Shown: positions 35,001 through 47,646, numbered from the stretch's first letter. The stretch is 64,000 bases of DNA from Morella rubra (GCA_003952965.2 CM025853.1:17634731-17698730), one strand, 5' to 3'. Translations and numbers: made by a program. The notes: generated by a model from the letters alone, not told the origin.

Positions 35001-36219
35001 TTTATTGTGTTAAAATTTTAGGAAGTGTAAAATTTTGGTTTGCAAACAGACCCTAAGTATGATTTCTGTGTTTTTTTTTTTTCCATGTATTCCTTAAAAA
35101 ACTGTAAAGTCTTTCAGATTCGAATGGCAGTGTTGAACAGTCAATGTGACTTTATGGATGGTTGATCCACTTAAAAATTTCAACTGATGTCAAGGTCCTG
35201 CTTTAGACTAGACAAGATGAGGCATGAGTGACTACTTGTTGAAAAATTAGGTGAAGTACACAAGAGACGACGCAAGAGTGATCACATTGTTTTTTTACTT
35301 TTCTTCAAACCTTTCAACTTCCAATGGGAGTGGGAGATTGCAAGTTTTGAGCTGATAAAATACCAAAGTGGAGAGTTCAAATTTTGTGCCCTAATCCCTT
35401 TCTTAATTGCTGTTATTGTTTTGGATTCTACTGCTATTATATGCCATTTGAATCGTTTTTCCTACTTCAGTCAGCATTTGAATCTAAGGAGGCTTATTAC
35501 AAGGCGATTGGATTCCAAGAAACAGACGGGAAGATTGAGAGCATTGATGACTATTTGAGACGGTTAGAGTCGTACATAAAACTGTATGGGGCTCTGATTC
35601 AGGTCTGTACCTATGATCTTATGCTTTTGAGTTTTGGGGTGTGGAAATCTTTTTTTCTAGTAATGGGCAATTCATGAAAAGCAGCTTTGTTGGTATGTAT
35701 TCCTGTCAAAAGCAGCTTAACAAGAGAGATTATTTTGGCAGACACAAGTGGAGGGTGTCCGAAACATACATGGCCTGGAACAAGGTTGGGCATGGATTGC
35801 AAGGTTCTTAAACACTATGCCTGCCAATAGATATACCGCGGTTGCGCTAAATGCATTTCTCCAAGTAGGTCATTATCCAAATACAATGCACTTCTACAAA
35901 TATCTGAAAGCACTTCAAGTGAACCAATTTTATGTTTCCGCAGATGGCTGGGTTTGCTCTTTTCAGGAAATACAAATCTCAGTTCATGAAGGTGCTGAGC
36001 ATCATCTCTGACAACTTTCTGGAAGCACTCAAAGCACGTGAAGAGCCTGGTTTAAGAGCGATCATTGTTGAGATTCAATCTTACATGGAAGACAAGAAGT
36101 TCCTTAAGGAGCCGGACGGAAGAGGCCTACAGGGTACCTTGCTATCAAGTGTCATGGTGCCGGAGCCAGATTACCAGCAATCATATCATCACCAGCCAGC
36201 AAATAGATATTTCTACTAG
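29070..36219 (+). CDS. GLE1: GLE1 mRNA-export factor, N-terminal exon(s) missing
   Basis: GLE1 sits at the nuclear pore and, with inositol hexakisphosphate, activates a DEAD-box helicase during mRNA export. Twelve exons join in phase: 29070-29184, 29623-29771, 29995-30166, 30980-31199, 31432-31541, 31798-31868, 32727-32808, 33428-33502, 34033-34116, 35471-35602, 35742-35864, 35944-36219, giving about 535 residues and a TAG stop. The first exons hold an acidic patch and QLEVK, then a long coiled coil rich in EAKRKEKALQEEK and AKRAALEVERREAKEAAERV. The C-terminal GLE1 domain follows: SYERHIARLIRQISGTKD, DPLCPQSISIAAFVKK, VPLAMDLLLAEFHRACIYTVP, GWAWIARFLN and EIQSYMEDKKFLKEPDGRGL. Plant GLE1 is about 610 residues, so some 75-90 N-terminal residues are absent. 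The first listed exon starts one base into a codon after an AG acceptor at 29068-29069, so an upstream exon is required but lies where the anomalous block sits. Confidence 0.93.
30392..30423 (+). repeat. Compound homopolymer T16 G16
   Basis: Sixteen T (30392-30407) run straight into sixteen G (30408-30423) inside a GLE1 intron. Confidence 0.95.
30640..30915 (+). mobile_element. Degenerate Tourist-like MITE in a GLE1 intron
   Basis: Internal text (GGTGAAAAAGT, GATTTGAGGGGGGAGAGAGATTAT, CCAAAATTTT) matches the MITE at 34858 and the right end GGTTTGCAAACATGACC followed by TAA resembles that element's end. The left end is not clear. The right end is rearranged into a 34-nt perfect palindrome (30878-30911). 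Confidence 0.6.
34858..35053 (+). mobile_element. Tourist-like (PIF/Harbinger) MITE, 196 bp
   Basis: Terminal inverted repeats GGGTCTGTTTG at the left and CAAACAGACCC at the right, extending imperfectly into TTTGTAAAATTTTGG / CCAAAATTTT-type text. It is flanked by the 3-bp duplication TAA at 34855-34857 and 35054-35056, as in PIF/Harbinger elements. It lies in the GLE1 intron between the exons ending 34116 and starting 35471. Confidence 0.9.
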
Positions 36220-37242
36220 TGATTAAACATTCTACTGTCCCAAGTCACAGGAAGAGTAGGTCTAAATTTTAAATTGTGTTGCATGTGGGGAAGAGGATAT
36301 ATATATATATATAGCCACACAATGGGGAGTTGTAGGGGTCCGACACAACCTTTGCGTTGAGTTGTAGAGACGATACTATCATTTGAAGAATTTTATTCCT
36401 CTCCTGTAAAAGTATGTATCCTCCGTAGACTTCCTCTAATTACAAGGCGACAAAAGGGAACAATTGCTGATGCAAATCGCCCATCAATCTTCACTATTGT
36501 ACAGCAACTACCCGTAATTTAAAAGACAGAGATGTTTTAAGTTGCGACAGCTGGAAAAGGCCACACTTTCATATAATCGCATATACTCAAATTCATGTAC
36601 ATCAAAAAATAAATCAAATCGTGGAGCAGAGTCCTGCTATCCCTTTGGATTTTTAGTCGTGTTCCTCACAAGCGAATACACAAGACTAAAACAAATGAAA
36701 CAAAGATTTGAAGGGTGGGAAGGAACATGAATCAAAATAAGGATGGACCAGAGCAGCTATCTATCAACGACTTTGACGAGGGCAATCCGAATCCTGATAG
36801 GTATCAATACTTGACAAAGCAGCTTTAGAAAAACCATCAAGCGTAAATCAGAAGGACGCTCATTGAGAAGGGAGGCTGCAGTGGAAAGTGTTTCATGTAA
36901 CATTCAACAAATTGATATTGCTCCTCATCAAGACCACAATCCCACTTGTCTTGTTCTCCACCAATGCTAGCAGTTATATAATACCTTTGCATCAGCCTTG
37001 TGTCTTACTTACATCCACCAAGATACAGAGGATCCCTGCACATACCAAAACCTCCCATTCTTTAACATAGCTCATCTCAAAACATTTGAATCTTCCAAAA
37101 CGAAAACGGTGAGGAGAGAGAGAAAGCAAAACATGATAAAGATGCTCTTCAACAGCTCACCTTTGTTGCCCTTTTTGCCCCAAAATCATGAAGACTAGTG
37201 CAGCGTCCGCCAAAATGCATCAGAGATGCACTACAGAGCATA
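36220..37242. other. Tail-to-tail intergenic space of GLE1 and RGLG
   Basis: About 1 kb holding the 3' untranslated regions of both genes, including an AT microsatellite near 36298-36313. No other gene seen. Confidence 0.6.
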
Positions 37243-40200
37243 TCAGTAGAGCCTTATTCTAGTCTCAATTGCACGCCGGCAAATTGGACACACTTCAAGG
37301 TCTTCTCCACAATCGCAACAAGTCTGTCGAGGAAAAGAGAACAGAACGTTTAAAAGGGGAAATCTTCTATGGTGAAAATCTAGTTCTGGAATTTTGACAT
37401 CAAGGTCATAATAAAACAGCAAACATGTACAGAATAGTTTACCTGATGCCCACAACCAAAGGCCATGTCCTTTCGATTAGTAAGACAAATGGGGCAAACC
37501 TGTACAAGTTCACCATAAACAGATTAATACTCCACCTGTTGCAGTGATAATGAAATTAGGACAGTCTTCTGTTTTGTAGCACAGTCAAAATACCTGGTTA
37601 TCATAGACAGAACTTGGGGATGGAGTTGTATCATATCCTGGGCCAACTGCTGCATCGTATCCTGTGCCGACTGCTGCATCGTATCCAGTATAAGGAGAAT
37701 CATATCCACTAGAAGGAGGTGAGCGCTGCTGAAAACTGTTTGAATGCTGAAAACTGCTTGGACGCTGGAAACTGCTTGATTGCTGAGGTTTCACACTGCT
37801 AGAACCAGCACCATAAAGAGGAGGGGGAAGAGGAACCCTGTCTGGAGCAATTCCCCTCTGTCTACTGCTTTAACAATGAAGAATTAAAAAAGGGAATTAA
37901 TTTCTACACCCAAAGGTAAAACTGCACCTGCAAAAACTCAAATCTTACGAACAACTCATTACCCTAATATTCCAAGCTCGATAGTTGCTTTATACTGAGA
38001 GGGTATCTCCATTAAGGCTGCAAGCGCAAATTCAGTCTCTTTTCTAGATGGATGGACAGTCTTAGACATGATTTCTGTGAAATTGACGAACTGGGAAAAA
38101 CAAAGAAAAGCAGTCCTTCACGATTCAGTACATTTTCAGCTATTTGTGATCAAAATCTTTTGGTAACAAAATGAGAAATTACCTGGAAATTATCAAAGGC
38201 TCGAGCAGGGATGTTATCATCAAATTCCCTCATCACGTCCCAAGGCCCATCTCCGACCCCCACCAGAATTATTGACAAAGGGTACTCACTGGCATTATAT
38301 TATCATGTGAGAAAATACAGGTTGGCAACCAATGGTAACAAGTGTGAAAATATTCACCTTGCTTTTACAATTGCATCAATCGTCTTTTGTTCTTGTGGGC
38401 TGAGTTGGCCGTGCTGAGTGTCCACGCTTCTTGTTACCTAATGAAACAGGTAGTTATGTGGGGCATGATTCGCAATGTAGATAGTAACAGATCAACTGCT
38501 TAGCTTTACCATAACAAGATGCATATTTTTGCTTGGGAGGACAGATATAGGGAATTTGGAATCAACCTCAAAGAACTTTACAATTTTTTTTTTTTTAAGA
38601 AAAGCACTTTACAAATTATTGATTAAAAACCTTGCAATTTCATGCAAAACCTGAACCACTTGGAAAGTTTAGACAATCTCAGACCACAAAACTCTGAAAC
38701 AGTGGTGAATTACCTGCCCATCAGCAATTATCACCAAAACATGGTACTGACCACCACTTTGCTCGACAATAGTAATGGCCATCTCAATGATAGGTGCAAA
38801 AGATGTCGGTCCTGCCATAAGATGGGGACAAAAAAGGTGGGTTAAGAACAAGTTGGTTGACTTTCTAGAATGCTGTATAGAATACATAGGTCTCAGATAA
38901 ATAGATGCAGCACCGGCAAGTCTAAGGCGAGGGACAATTTCTCGGTATCGTGTCAGCACTTCCTCGAATCCATTACAAGATCTCTCCTCAGGATAGAAGT
39001 TGAAGACATCTTGATCATGTGTTGATGCTACAAAGACATGTAAACTATCATCTTCATATCCAAATATTAAACCAGGATAAACAAAATACTAAAGATCATG
39101 ATCAATATGAAATTACCATCTCCAAATCCAAAACAGGGAATTAAGTTATCCTCGTCAAAAGCAGATAAAGTCTTTCCGATAATTGATATTGCTTGTTCGT
39201 AGGGATTTTGACCATTTCCAATGCTATGCAAGCTTCGTCGGTTGAATGACTTAGCACCTAGTTAATAGAGAAAGTAAGCACATTGAATCCAATATAAACA
39301 AGAAGGAGCATCAAGATGAGAATGAACCTGTCCACTCATTGCTCTTTGTGAAATCAACGCCAACAATTAGATTTGAAGACTCTAGGCCAGCATGTGCAAG
39401 AGCAGCAGTAACCTGTGGTCAATCATTCTCATTATTCACCAAAAGATGAAACATTTAATTTCGTGAAGCTCTTGCCCATCAAAAGAGTTTTTTTTTTTTT
39501 TTTTGAAGTAGGCATAGGCAAATATCAATGAGGCAATGGGTGCTTGAGACTACCAAAAACAAGCAAGAAATGAAATAAATAACAAAAAGAATGTGCAAAG
39601 AAAGAAACTAACTACACTGCCCAGATTCATAGAGATGATAGATATGATAGATAGTTTGGCAATCATATCACAACTAATACTTGTATGCAGAACTTAATGG
39701 AAAGACAGTCACATCAAGTTCCAAAAGAAGTTGAAATTGCCTTGAAATCTCCTACCACCAAGTAACCGATTGAGACTAACCACAGGTTGAAATTCCCAGT
39801 TGCTGATGAAGAAGAAATAAATGAGTGGTTCAAAAGACATTGGCCAAATTCCAACTTGCCAGCTGAATGAGAAATCAAAACTCTAAAAGCCAAGACTCAA
39901 CTTCAACAACTCCGTAAATTCAAAAGCAGTAGCTGAGAATCTCATACAGCTCAAGGCTCACCATTGCTAAAATGACACCGGAGTTCATGTACTTCTCATA
40001 GCTTCACATTCACACACAACTCGTACAAACAAACACACAGCCAACAACCGATTCAAGTTCAACAGTCTAAACTAACCCTATCTTCTTCTTCATTTTTTTT
40101 TTTTTTTTCCTGCATGCCTTGGATGTATTATGTCATGTCGGAAATACAAAATAAGCCAAGAGAGGCATTAATGTTTTGATATCTTTAAACATGTAGGTAT

Positions 40201-41053
40201 TCGATAAAATCTCAGATGGATGCCAAACAAAGAATTTCATAAGACCTCAAAGATATCAAAATCAATGTTTAATGCTTTTCTCAAGAGAGAAATAGTTGAA
40301 CGCATAAACCTGACAACAAGTGCATTTTCATGTTCTTTTCCGTATTACCTTTGCAGACATGGATATCTCGTGCACTTGATCCTCGACATAGACAGCCTCT
40401 TATTATGGTGATATCATATCTCTAAATCTGTTTGAATACCCTAACATTGACAAGTTGAGCTGCCACAAGGCATTACCCGTCACCTCTATTTTAGCCGCAA
40501 CATGCATGAACACGCTTAAAGGCAGAGATTTTAAAGTCAAGCATCCGCATTATGCAGGATAATACATATATTTTCTCGGAACTCTCTTCTTCCTCTTCTT
40601 CTACTATCTTTTCTTTTCTTATCGTTGTCTGTTTATGTTTTAAGATTTGTCATGTCAAATGCATAGCCAACTGTATTACTCCCCAAGACCCTTAGGCCTT
40701 AGCCCAAAAATACCAAAGAAGACAAATGAACTAGCCTTAAAAAATAAGAAATCACACGCTGCATATTGTCTAACCTCGTCCAGGGATCGATAGTTATCAG
40801 CAATCCTCGAGTATCTCCTATCCAATTTTTTCTGCGGCCAGGGTGCCTCCGACCTGTAATTAAAAGATGGCTGCGACCCGTAATTGAAAGAAGTAGAGGG
40901 CGGTGACGCATGTTGATGCTGAGGCGTGTAATACGGGTTCTGCTCAGGGTACGAAGATTGTGGATAGCCATACTGATTCCACGACGAAGAACCGCTAGAC
41001 CCATGTGACGGATATTCTCTCCGCCCCGACCCCTTCGAACCTTTTCCACCCAT
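37243..41053 (-). CDS. RGLG: RGLG-type E3 ubiquitin ligase (copine/VWA domain plus RING)
   Basis: Plasma-membrane ubiquitin ligase of the RGLG family, known in Arabidopsis for roles in auxin and drought signalling. Eleven coding exons in phase: 40775-41053, 39328-39412, 39117-39257, 38914-39027, 38714-38811, 38358-38437, 38183-38288, 37963-38090, 37594-37864, 37443-37499, 37243-37323, giving 479 residues. It begins MGGKGSK (Gly2 suitable for myristoylation) and a Ser/Tyr/Gln-rich N-terminus. The VWA/copine domain includes [19 protein letters not shown] (MIDAS-like [10 protein letters not shown]), [44 protein letters not shown] and [12 protein letters not shown] Tyr/Ser/Pro-rich linker with repeated GYDAAVG follows, then a [39 protein letters not shown] leader intron probably ends near 41131 (TTTTGCAG on the minus strand). 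Nothing is broken. Confidence 0.96.
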
Positions 41054-42208
41054 CACCAATAAAACTCAAATCTCTTCCAAACAACACCGAGGCAACGAAA
41101 TCACTCCCTAATCTCCGATAATATTCACCTGCAAAACGTATCGAACACCTTGAGGGCGCTCACGGGATATTCACTAGATTAAAAGAATAAAGGGTGAAGC
41201 CTAACCAAAATACGTGACAACCGCTAATAACCAAACTCGGATATATATCATGCAATTAGACTGAAAGAAAGAAAATTCTAACCAATATGAAAACAAAGAC
41301 CAAGACTTTAAAAGAAATCAGGCGGCTAGAGACGACCGAGTCCATGAACGCCGACCACTGAAATCCGTTTTGCAAAACACGTTAAGTTTCTGTAGATTCT
41401 CCGTAACTTACAACGAAATACTTCGAGAACCTCCAGAAGACGACGAATTGCAAATTGGGCGACGATTCTGACAGATAGACTAGCAGACGAGACTGTCAAT
41501 CAGACTACTTTTGTTCCTCCTGCCTAGAAAAAAAAAAAAAGATGAGAGAGAACTTTTGATCTCCCAAAATGAACAACTCATCGCCATCAATATAATAATA
41601 AAGTAATGTACGAATCGCATACGCAACCTCACGAGCAAGTAAACGAAACAATTTTTTGCTTAAAAACAAAAAAAGTAAACCAACCAATCGCAGGAAAAAA
41701 AAAAGATAGTGGACCAAACAATTGGATCATGTAAAACAAACAAAGTAAACCAAAAAACTGCCTAGAAAATTCGGGGGAAAAAAAAAACAACTAGGGAAGG
41801 CCAGTCAATCACTACGCATACTCTTCTATGAACGTTCCAATTCAATGTACTTTTAATAAATAAATTGTACTTCACGAACCCTCTTGATTTAGCGTAATGC
41901 CTTCAATCTAGATCCGGGACTGTATTAAACACTGGAGAATGATTCTCGAATGCCTAAGTGAGAGAGATAGATCTTAAGAGAGCTCAATGAATGTTTGTTA
42001 TGAAGAGTAAAAAATAACGAAGGCGTAACTTTTTCTTATATGGACCTGGAGAAAGAACAGTTCGAGTAGAACTGAGGTAAGAGCAATTGAAGTAGGACTA
42101 GACAAGAGAAGTTGGAGAACGACTAGAGTTTGAGATGTTCTATCACTTTATGGGAGAGGGGTAACATGCTTATCACAGGATAAAATTGCGCTCCTTCTCA
42201 CCCCAAAA

Positions 42209-42245
<37 letters not shown>

Positions 42246-42515
42246 GCAATTTTTTTTAAAATTGTGTATTTTTATATATATTATTATTTTCTAGGATAAT
42301 GATAATGGTATCCTTAGATCTCGTTATATTTGTAAGGTCATCAAGATTTAAAACTTTATATTAAAATTTTTTGGAAGTATTTGTTTACCTAAATTTTAAA
42401 GAATATTTTAAAAATTTTTTGAATGTTGAAATTTATTAGAATTTATAAAAAGTATAAAGTTTATGTGTAAAAGTGTGAAGTTTATTGAGATTTGTGAAAT
42501 GTGTTTGGTATAGTA
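41054..42515. other. RGLG 5' leader region and AT-rich intergenic DNA
   Basis: The first part (to about 41500) likely contains the RGLG leader exon(s), leader intron and promoter on the minus strand. An (AT)n microsatellite lies at about 42213-42240. The stretch 42340-42515 has weak MITE-like inverted text but no clear ends. No gene seen. Confidence 0.5.
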
Positions 42516-44225
42516 GAAATTTTAGACCCTCAAAAAATTAGACAAACAAACTTTCCCTCTTCAAAACTTTGGTTTGGGGTGTTAGATAATTTCGAGTATA
42601 AAAAAAAATAAAAAATAAAATCTTTGAACTTCGCATCCATAAAACCCTTTAGAATGGGTCAACTCCATATTCATTATTTTTATAATATAACAAACAATAA
42701 ATTGATAAAAGCGGACCAACTTTAGATTGTTTGGTACGAAAAAATCCAATTGTTCCAACGATGAATTAGATATTGACAACTCTTTCCTGGAATCAATCAT
42801 TTTTATTCCCGACTATTTTCTTCGTGACAATCTTTTTGTCTCTTTGAGAATTTCTCTGTAGTTGCTGTATTTAAAAATATTTATTTGCTCGAATTTGGTA
42901 GGCGAAGATAAACCTTGGAGCCCAAGGTCAAGGTTTGGTAAAGTGGGCGTCTGGCGAGGCGCACGGTACGATTGCTAGTGTGAACGCATCCTTTTTTTAA
43001 AAAAAAAAAAATGTGATGCCAACACATCACGTGTCTCATTCATTTCGATTGCGCGAATCCGGGGTTCAATAATTTGTTGTTAGCTTGGGGGATTAAAAGG
43101 TAGACAGCCAAAAGGAATAGCAGAATGCCATCTGTCCCAAATAATTTAGAAGGTAAAGCTCGTCACGTTGACGTCCCCGGGCCGGTCTTCCCCTACTTAC
43201 GCACCACTGCTAATGGCGTGAAAACAAAACATTCCCTTCTCATTGGGCCAACTCCTCTACTACACAGGGAAACAATGTGGTGCTGTAAGGCAGTGTTTGT
43301 TTCCACCTAAAAAAGGGAACACAAAAAGCATTCCCTTGTAATATCTAGAAAATGTTTTGCGTTTTGTTGTTGTTGTTGTTGTTGAGTATATCTTGTGGTC
43401 TTTGATTTATGTAAAACATATGAGTTTGTGTTCAAAATGTAGAACATTAGGAGATCACGATGTTTTGGTCAAGAAGTTTTCATGCAAAACAAACACCGCC
43501 CTAGCCTTCGTATAATTCTCTTGGGTGATGTTGTTTTCATGTTTTTTTTGAATTTTGATGAAATTGTGAATATTTAGGTGGTGTTAAAGTTGTATAAGAA
43601 TGCGTGTAGAAGTTGTTGAAATAGATTGGTGTGTGTAAAAAAAGTAATAAAGTGTTGTATTGGAATACGTATGTGTTATGATGTTTGATTGTAAAAATAA
43701 AAATAGAATTCAAATCTTACAAAAAAAATGAAAATAAACATGACCTTACTTTATAGAAATTTGAGATGCACTGTAGTTGCTATAAGAACAAACACTAAAA
43801 TTCCAGTCAAAGTTCGTATAGTTCATTTATTTTACACACTTTTTCGCTTGTACACTGGAATTGGCAACTTACTAATTGGCTTGAGGGGTAAAAATTACCA
43901 CTTAATAATAAATTAACTTGACCGATCCATATGACATATCTACACCCGTAGGTTACAATTAACACGCCATATGAATGTCTTCATATCCCTACTCATAGGT
44001 GACAGCGTGTAATGTTCATATTTGACAGGTAAAATTTTTTAAAAAAGAGCAAGATAACTACAATAATTTTTATTATTTAAAATCAAAATGAAAGGTCTCC
44101 CCAAAGAAGTCGTGGCTACGTTACTATTTTTTATAACACCTTTGAAATAGATGTTATCCAATACCCAAGGCACGCTGATCCTGCCCGGAATTTGCCTTCC
44201 CCATGCAAAATTATGGGCGGGAGGC
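42516..44225. repeat. Segmental duplication X, copy 1
   Basis: Nearly identical to 47647-49130, starting at GAAATTTTAGACCC and ending at TTATGGGCGGGAGGC. Copy 1 carries a further 225 bp at about 43525-43749 that copy 2 lacks. It contains the MITE at 43289. Short open frames (for example 43125-43310) are shared but show no family resemblance. Confidence 0.92.
43289..43501. mobile_element. Small MITE with GGCAGTGTTTGTTT-type ends, copy 1
   Basis: Left end GGCAGTGTTTGTTT and right end AAACAAACACCGCCC are imperfect inverted repeats; flanks are TAA on the left and TAG on the right, close to the TAA duplication of Harbinger-type MITEs. The interior has a GTT microsatellite. The element was in place before duplication X, as its copy is at 48418. 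Confidence 0.65.
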
Positions 44226-44945
44226 CGCCTTTGGAAGACGCCATATTTTCCTTTGAATTTTCTTTCTAGCTGCATAACGTCTAAACATGTGACTTCGTGG
44301 AGTAGAGGCAACTGTTACAAGTTTTTTTTTTTAATTTATTTTATTTCTAGGCGGTTCAAGTTGTTGCTTGGTGAATGGAACGTCATTGATTACATTGATA
44401 ATTTAATAAATGAAAAGTCGTATATTCGAGCCTGTACATGCATGATGTTACGGGATGAACTATTATTTGTCTACAGTCTATTTCTCTTCATCGACTCGTC
44501 TCGTCATTCTTAATGATTTTCCCACCTCTCTAACAATTCAATGAACATATTAGGCCATGCCCGAGTTCTTCAACGTAGCCCAATCCAATGGTATGAAAGG
44601 ACCAGGTTGGGCCGATCTGGAACCCTATGGGCCTGACCGGATTGCCACATTTCTTATTCAGGTCGGTCAACCCACTTCTGTACCCAAGGAGCGGTCCTGA
44701 TCAGAGTGGAGAAATAAAGATAATGGACCGGACTACCGTCATACGTCTTGCGAAGTTGCGATACTAACTAGGGTGATCACGTTTGGGCTGTAATTGACCG
44801 GGCCGATGGAAATCAGCTCAAAATTGATTGGGCCAGCCAGTTTAAATCCAGCCCAATTTAGATCTCGATTCTCAAAATCCCAGAACCGGTTAGTTCTGCC
44901 CACGGTTCTCAAAACCGTGAGTCGAACCGAACTGAGAGTATAATG
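44226..44945. other. Unique AT-moderate spacer left of the hAT-like element
   Basis: No gene recognised. The text at about 44770-44940 (TAGGGTGATCACGTTTGGGCTG, then repeated CCGG/CCGGTT words) resembles the ends of the adjacent hAT-like element, so it may be a truncated relative in which the element inserted. Confidence 0.45.
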
Positions 44946-46458
44946 TAGGGCTGCAAGACCGGAAATCTAGTCCGATTTTTGGACCGGAATGCGGTCGGAC
45001 CGGATTTCAGGTCCTACTAAAATAAAGGACCGGACCGGACCACTTATAAGTGGTCCGGTCAGTGGTCCAGACCGGTTTCAATTTTTTTTTCCATTTTTTC
45101 GTTTTTTTTTTTCATTTTCAACACACATTTTTTAATTTTGAGATTAAAAAAAAATGTGAACTCCTACCATAGTTTGCTCATTAATTTAAAAATGTGAATT
45201 GATTTAACTCATAGTCTCATACTATAGTTTATTCATTCATTTAAATATGTAAATTCATTTAACTCCTACCATAGTTTATTTATTAGTTTAAAGATGTGAA
45301 TTCATTTAAAGACTTATAGATGTAAATTCATTTAAAGACTTATAGATATGAATTCATTTAACTACTACTATAAATATGTGAATTATTTAATTTAAAAATG
45401 TGAATTCATTTAAAGACTTAAAAATGTGAATTCATTTAACTCCTACTATAATTTGCTCATTAATTTAAATATGTGAATTCATTTAAAGATTTGAAAATTT
45501 GAATTCATTTAAAGACTTAAAAATATGAATTCATTTAACTCTTACCATAGTTTGCTCATTAATTTGAAAATGTGAATTTATTTAAAGACTTAAAAATGTA
45601 AATTCATTTAACTCCTAGTCTCCTACTATAGTTTGCTCATTAATTTAAAAATTAATTTAAAAATGTGAATTCATTTAACTCATACTATAGTTTGTTCATT
45701 AATTTAAATATGTAAATTCATTTAAAGACTTAAAAATGTGAATTCATTTAACTCCTACCATAGTTTGCTTATTAATTTAAAGATGTGAATTCATTTAAAG
45801 ACTTGTAGATGTGAATTCATTTAAAGACTTGAAAATATAAATTCATTTAAAGACTTAAAAATGTGAATTCATTTAACTCCTACCATAGTTTGCTTATTAA
45901 TTTAAAAATATGAATTCATTTAAAGACTTATAGATGTGAATTCATTTAAAGACTTAAAAATTGAATTCATTTAACTCCTACTATAGTTTGCTCATTAATT
46001 TAAATATGTAAATTCATTTAAAGACTTAAAAATGTGAATTCATTTAACTCTTACCATCAATATATGTATAAATAAATAGCACGTGATATTTTATAAGACA
46101 TACAATTCTTATTTAAGTTGAAAAAATTGCTAGTATTATTTCTAAATGATTATTGAATTGTAAAGTTAACGTAAAAAATGGATGATTTATTGATTTTGAT
46201 TGAATATGAGTTTTAAGATAATAAATAGCCTGCCATTCTGTTTTTTTTAAAAAAAAAAAAAATTATATAATGCGGTTCGGTCCGGTCCGGTCCGAACCGC
46301 ATTTTTAAAAACCCTAGACCGGACCTGACTGCATTATCCGGTTTATAAAATCTGGTTCGGACAGGACCGGATTTAATTTGTAAAAACTACAAAATCGGTC
46401 CGATCCGGTCCGATTTTGTGGTCCAATTTGGTCTGCGGTCCGATTTTGATCACCCCTG
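44946..46458. mobile_element. Non-autonomous hAT-like element, 1513 bp, perfect 8-bp target duplication
   Basis: Ends are TAGGGCTGCAAGACCGG at the left and the inverted CAGGGGTGATCAAAATCGG at the right, matching imperfectly, followed by subterminal arrays of GGACCGG/GGTCCGATT words on both sides as in hAT transposons. It is flanked by an exact 8-bp direct repeat GTATAATG (44938-44945 and 46459-46466); 8-bp duplications are the hAT hallmark. No transposase frame is present. The middle is a minisatellite (45155-46050). The right side abuts the cut end of a CYP71 N-terminal fragment. Confidence 0.88.
45155..46050. repeat. Two-module AT-rich minisatellite inside the hAT-like element
   Basis: About 900 bp built from two short modules in irregular order: A, CTACCATAGTTTGCTCATTA followed by ATTTAAA; and B, AAAGACTTAAAAATGTG followed by AATTCATTT. 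Both share the word GTGAATTCATTTAA. Module A recurs at irregular steps of roughly 60 to 120 bp while B repeats at about 25 bp. Confidence 0.92.
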
Positions 46459-46459
46459 G

Positions 46460-46597
46460 TATAATGGGAAGCTTAGGAGGGCTCGGTGGTGGAAGGCACT
46501 TGTTTTGCCTTCGGACACCCGTCCTAATTTTCAAGAGCAGCAATATCGGAAGAAGAAAGAGAAGAGGAAGCCACATGGGTATGTCGTATAGAGCCAT
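46460..46597 (-). pseudogene. CYP71 N-terminal fragment (about 46 codons)
   Basis: Starts at 46597 with MALYDIPMWLPLLFLLPI, the same membrane anchor as the gene at 53615, and reads through LPPPSPPKLPII before meeting the hAT-like element. One extra Pro codon distinguishes it from the intact copy (PPPSPP versus PPSPP). It keeps the start codon and the upstream TATA-like box but nothing downstream, so it cannot encode an enzyme. The missing body may be the inverted piece at 50439-51167. Confidence 0.9.
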
Positions 46598-47646
46598 TGA
46601 AGGTTTATCTTTGATATATATGCACGGAGTTGTGCATCTATATATAGATAACCGGGCCTACAGACAAACAAAAAAATACGCATATGTAAATAACCAGAGC
46701 CATCGTGGTTTTTTCTTATTTGTCCCCGCTGCTCGTTAGCTAGGTAGCTGGAATATTATTATATTACAAGATGTTTGATTTCGAAAGGCTAAGAAATTAA
46801 CAACTTACTATTTGTTGAAGAAAACAGAGGATCGATCTCGTTATGGGATGAATGTCATTTTGACTCTTCCCCCTATCAGGACTCTTGTTACCTCACCACT
46901 AAAATTTCAATTTTGTTAATTAGCCCAAAAACTTCGGTTCCCATTTACCATGATTTTCCTTAATTTAAGTTCTAAATTATCAAAATTGTACCTTTACTTC
47001 AAAATTAAAATATACAAGGTACCTACCTTTGCTAATAACTTTTAAGTGCTGTACGAAATTTTGCTTGTAAAAGATAATAATTTAATCAGCCTTTTGGACA
47101 TCAAATTATTAATCATTACAAAGACCGCTGCATCGGTTATCGAATATAATATCTAAAATATGGCAGTAAAATTTTTCATAATAATTAATCAAGATATAAT
47201 ATATACATCTGCTTTTTAATTTGAATATATTCGAAAGATATACGAAGACTTAAGAGTAATAATAGGATAATTAGTCCGTTTGATGATTTTTCCTTTATTT
47301 TCCTGTCTTTTTTATCACTTATTTTGTCCTATTTTCTTTTATGATTTTTCTTTTATCAATCGTCTTACACTGTTTCTAGTTTATTAATTTCTATTTGATC
47401 ATAAAAAATATCCATGCTATGGATATACATAATGTTTTTTTTTTGAAATTTTATCTATATCTATTTAACTTGATAGTTTGATATTAATTTCGTAAACAAT
47501 AGTTATTTTTTGGCCGACTATTAAATTAAGTCTCGATCGATTAATACTTAGTATCAAGACAACGTCACGTTTTATTTTTTTTAAAGCATTATATATGATA
47601 TATTAATGTAATATTCTTACGTACTTATGTCTGATCACTTATATAT
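46460..47646. repeat. Segmental duplication Y, copy 1 (CYP71 start and promoter)
   Basis: Nearly identical to 53481-54676. Read on the minus strand it holds the first codons of a CYP71 gene and about 1.05 kb upstream, including the CTATATATAG box at 46638-46647. At 47647 it passes directly into duplication X copy 2. Confidence 0.93.

Noticed and set aside
43125-43310. Short open frame repeated in both copies of duplication X
   Set aside because: Conservation is explained by the duplication; no known domain and no codon bias visible.
45155-46050. Possible CRISPR-like array
   Set aside because: Repeats have no unique spacers; two modules vary in order and length, and the region lies in a plant hAT-like element.
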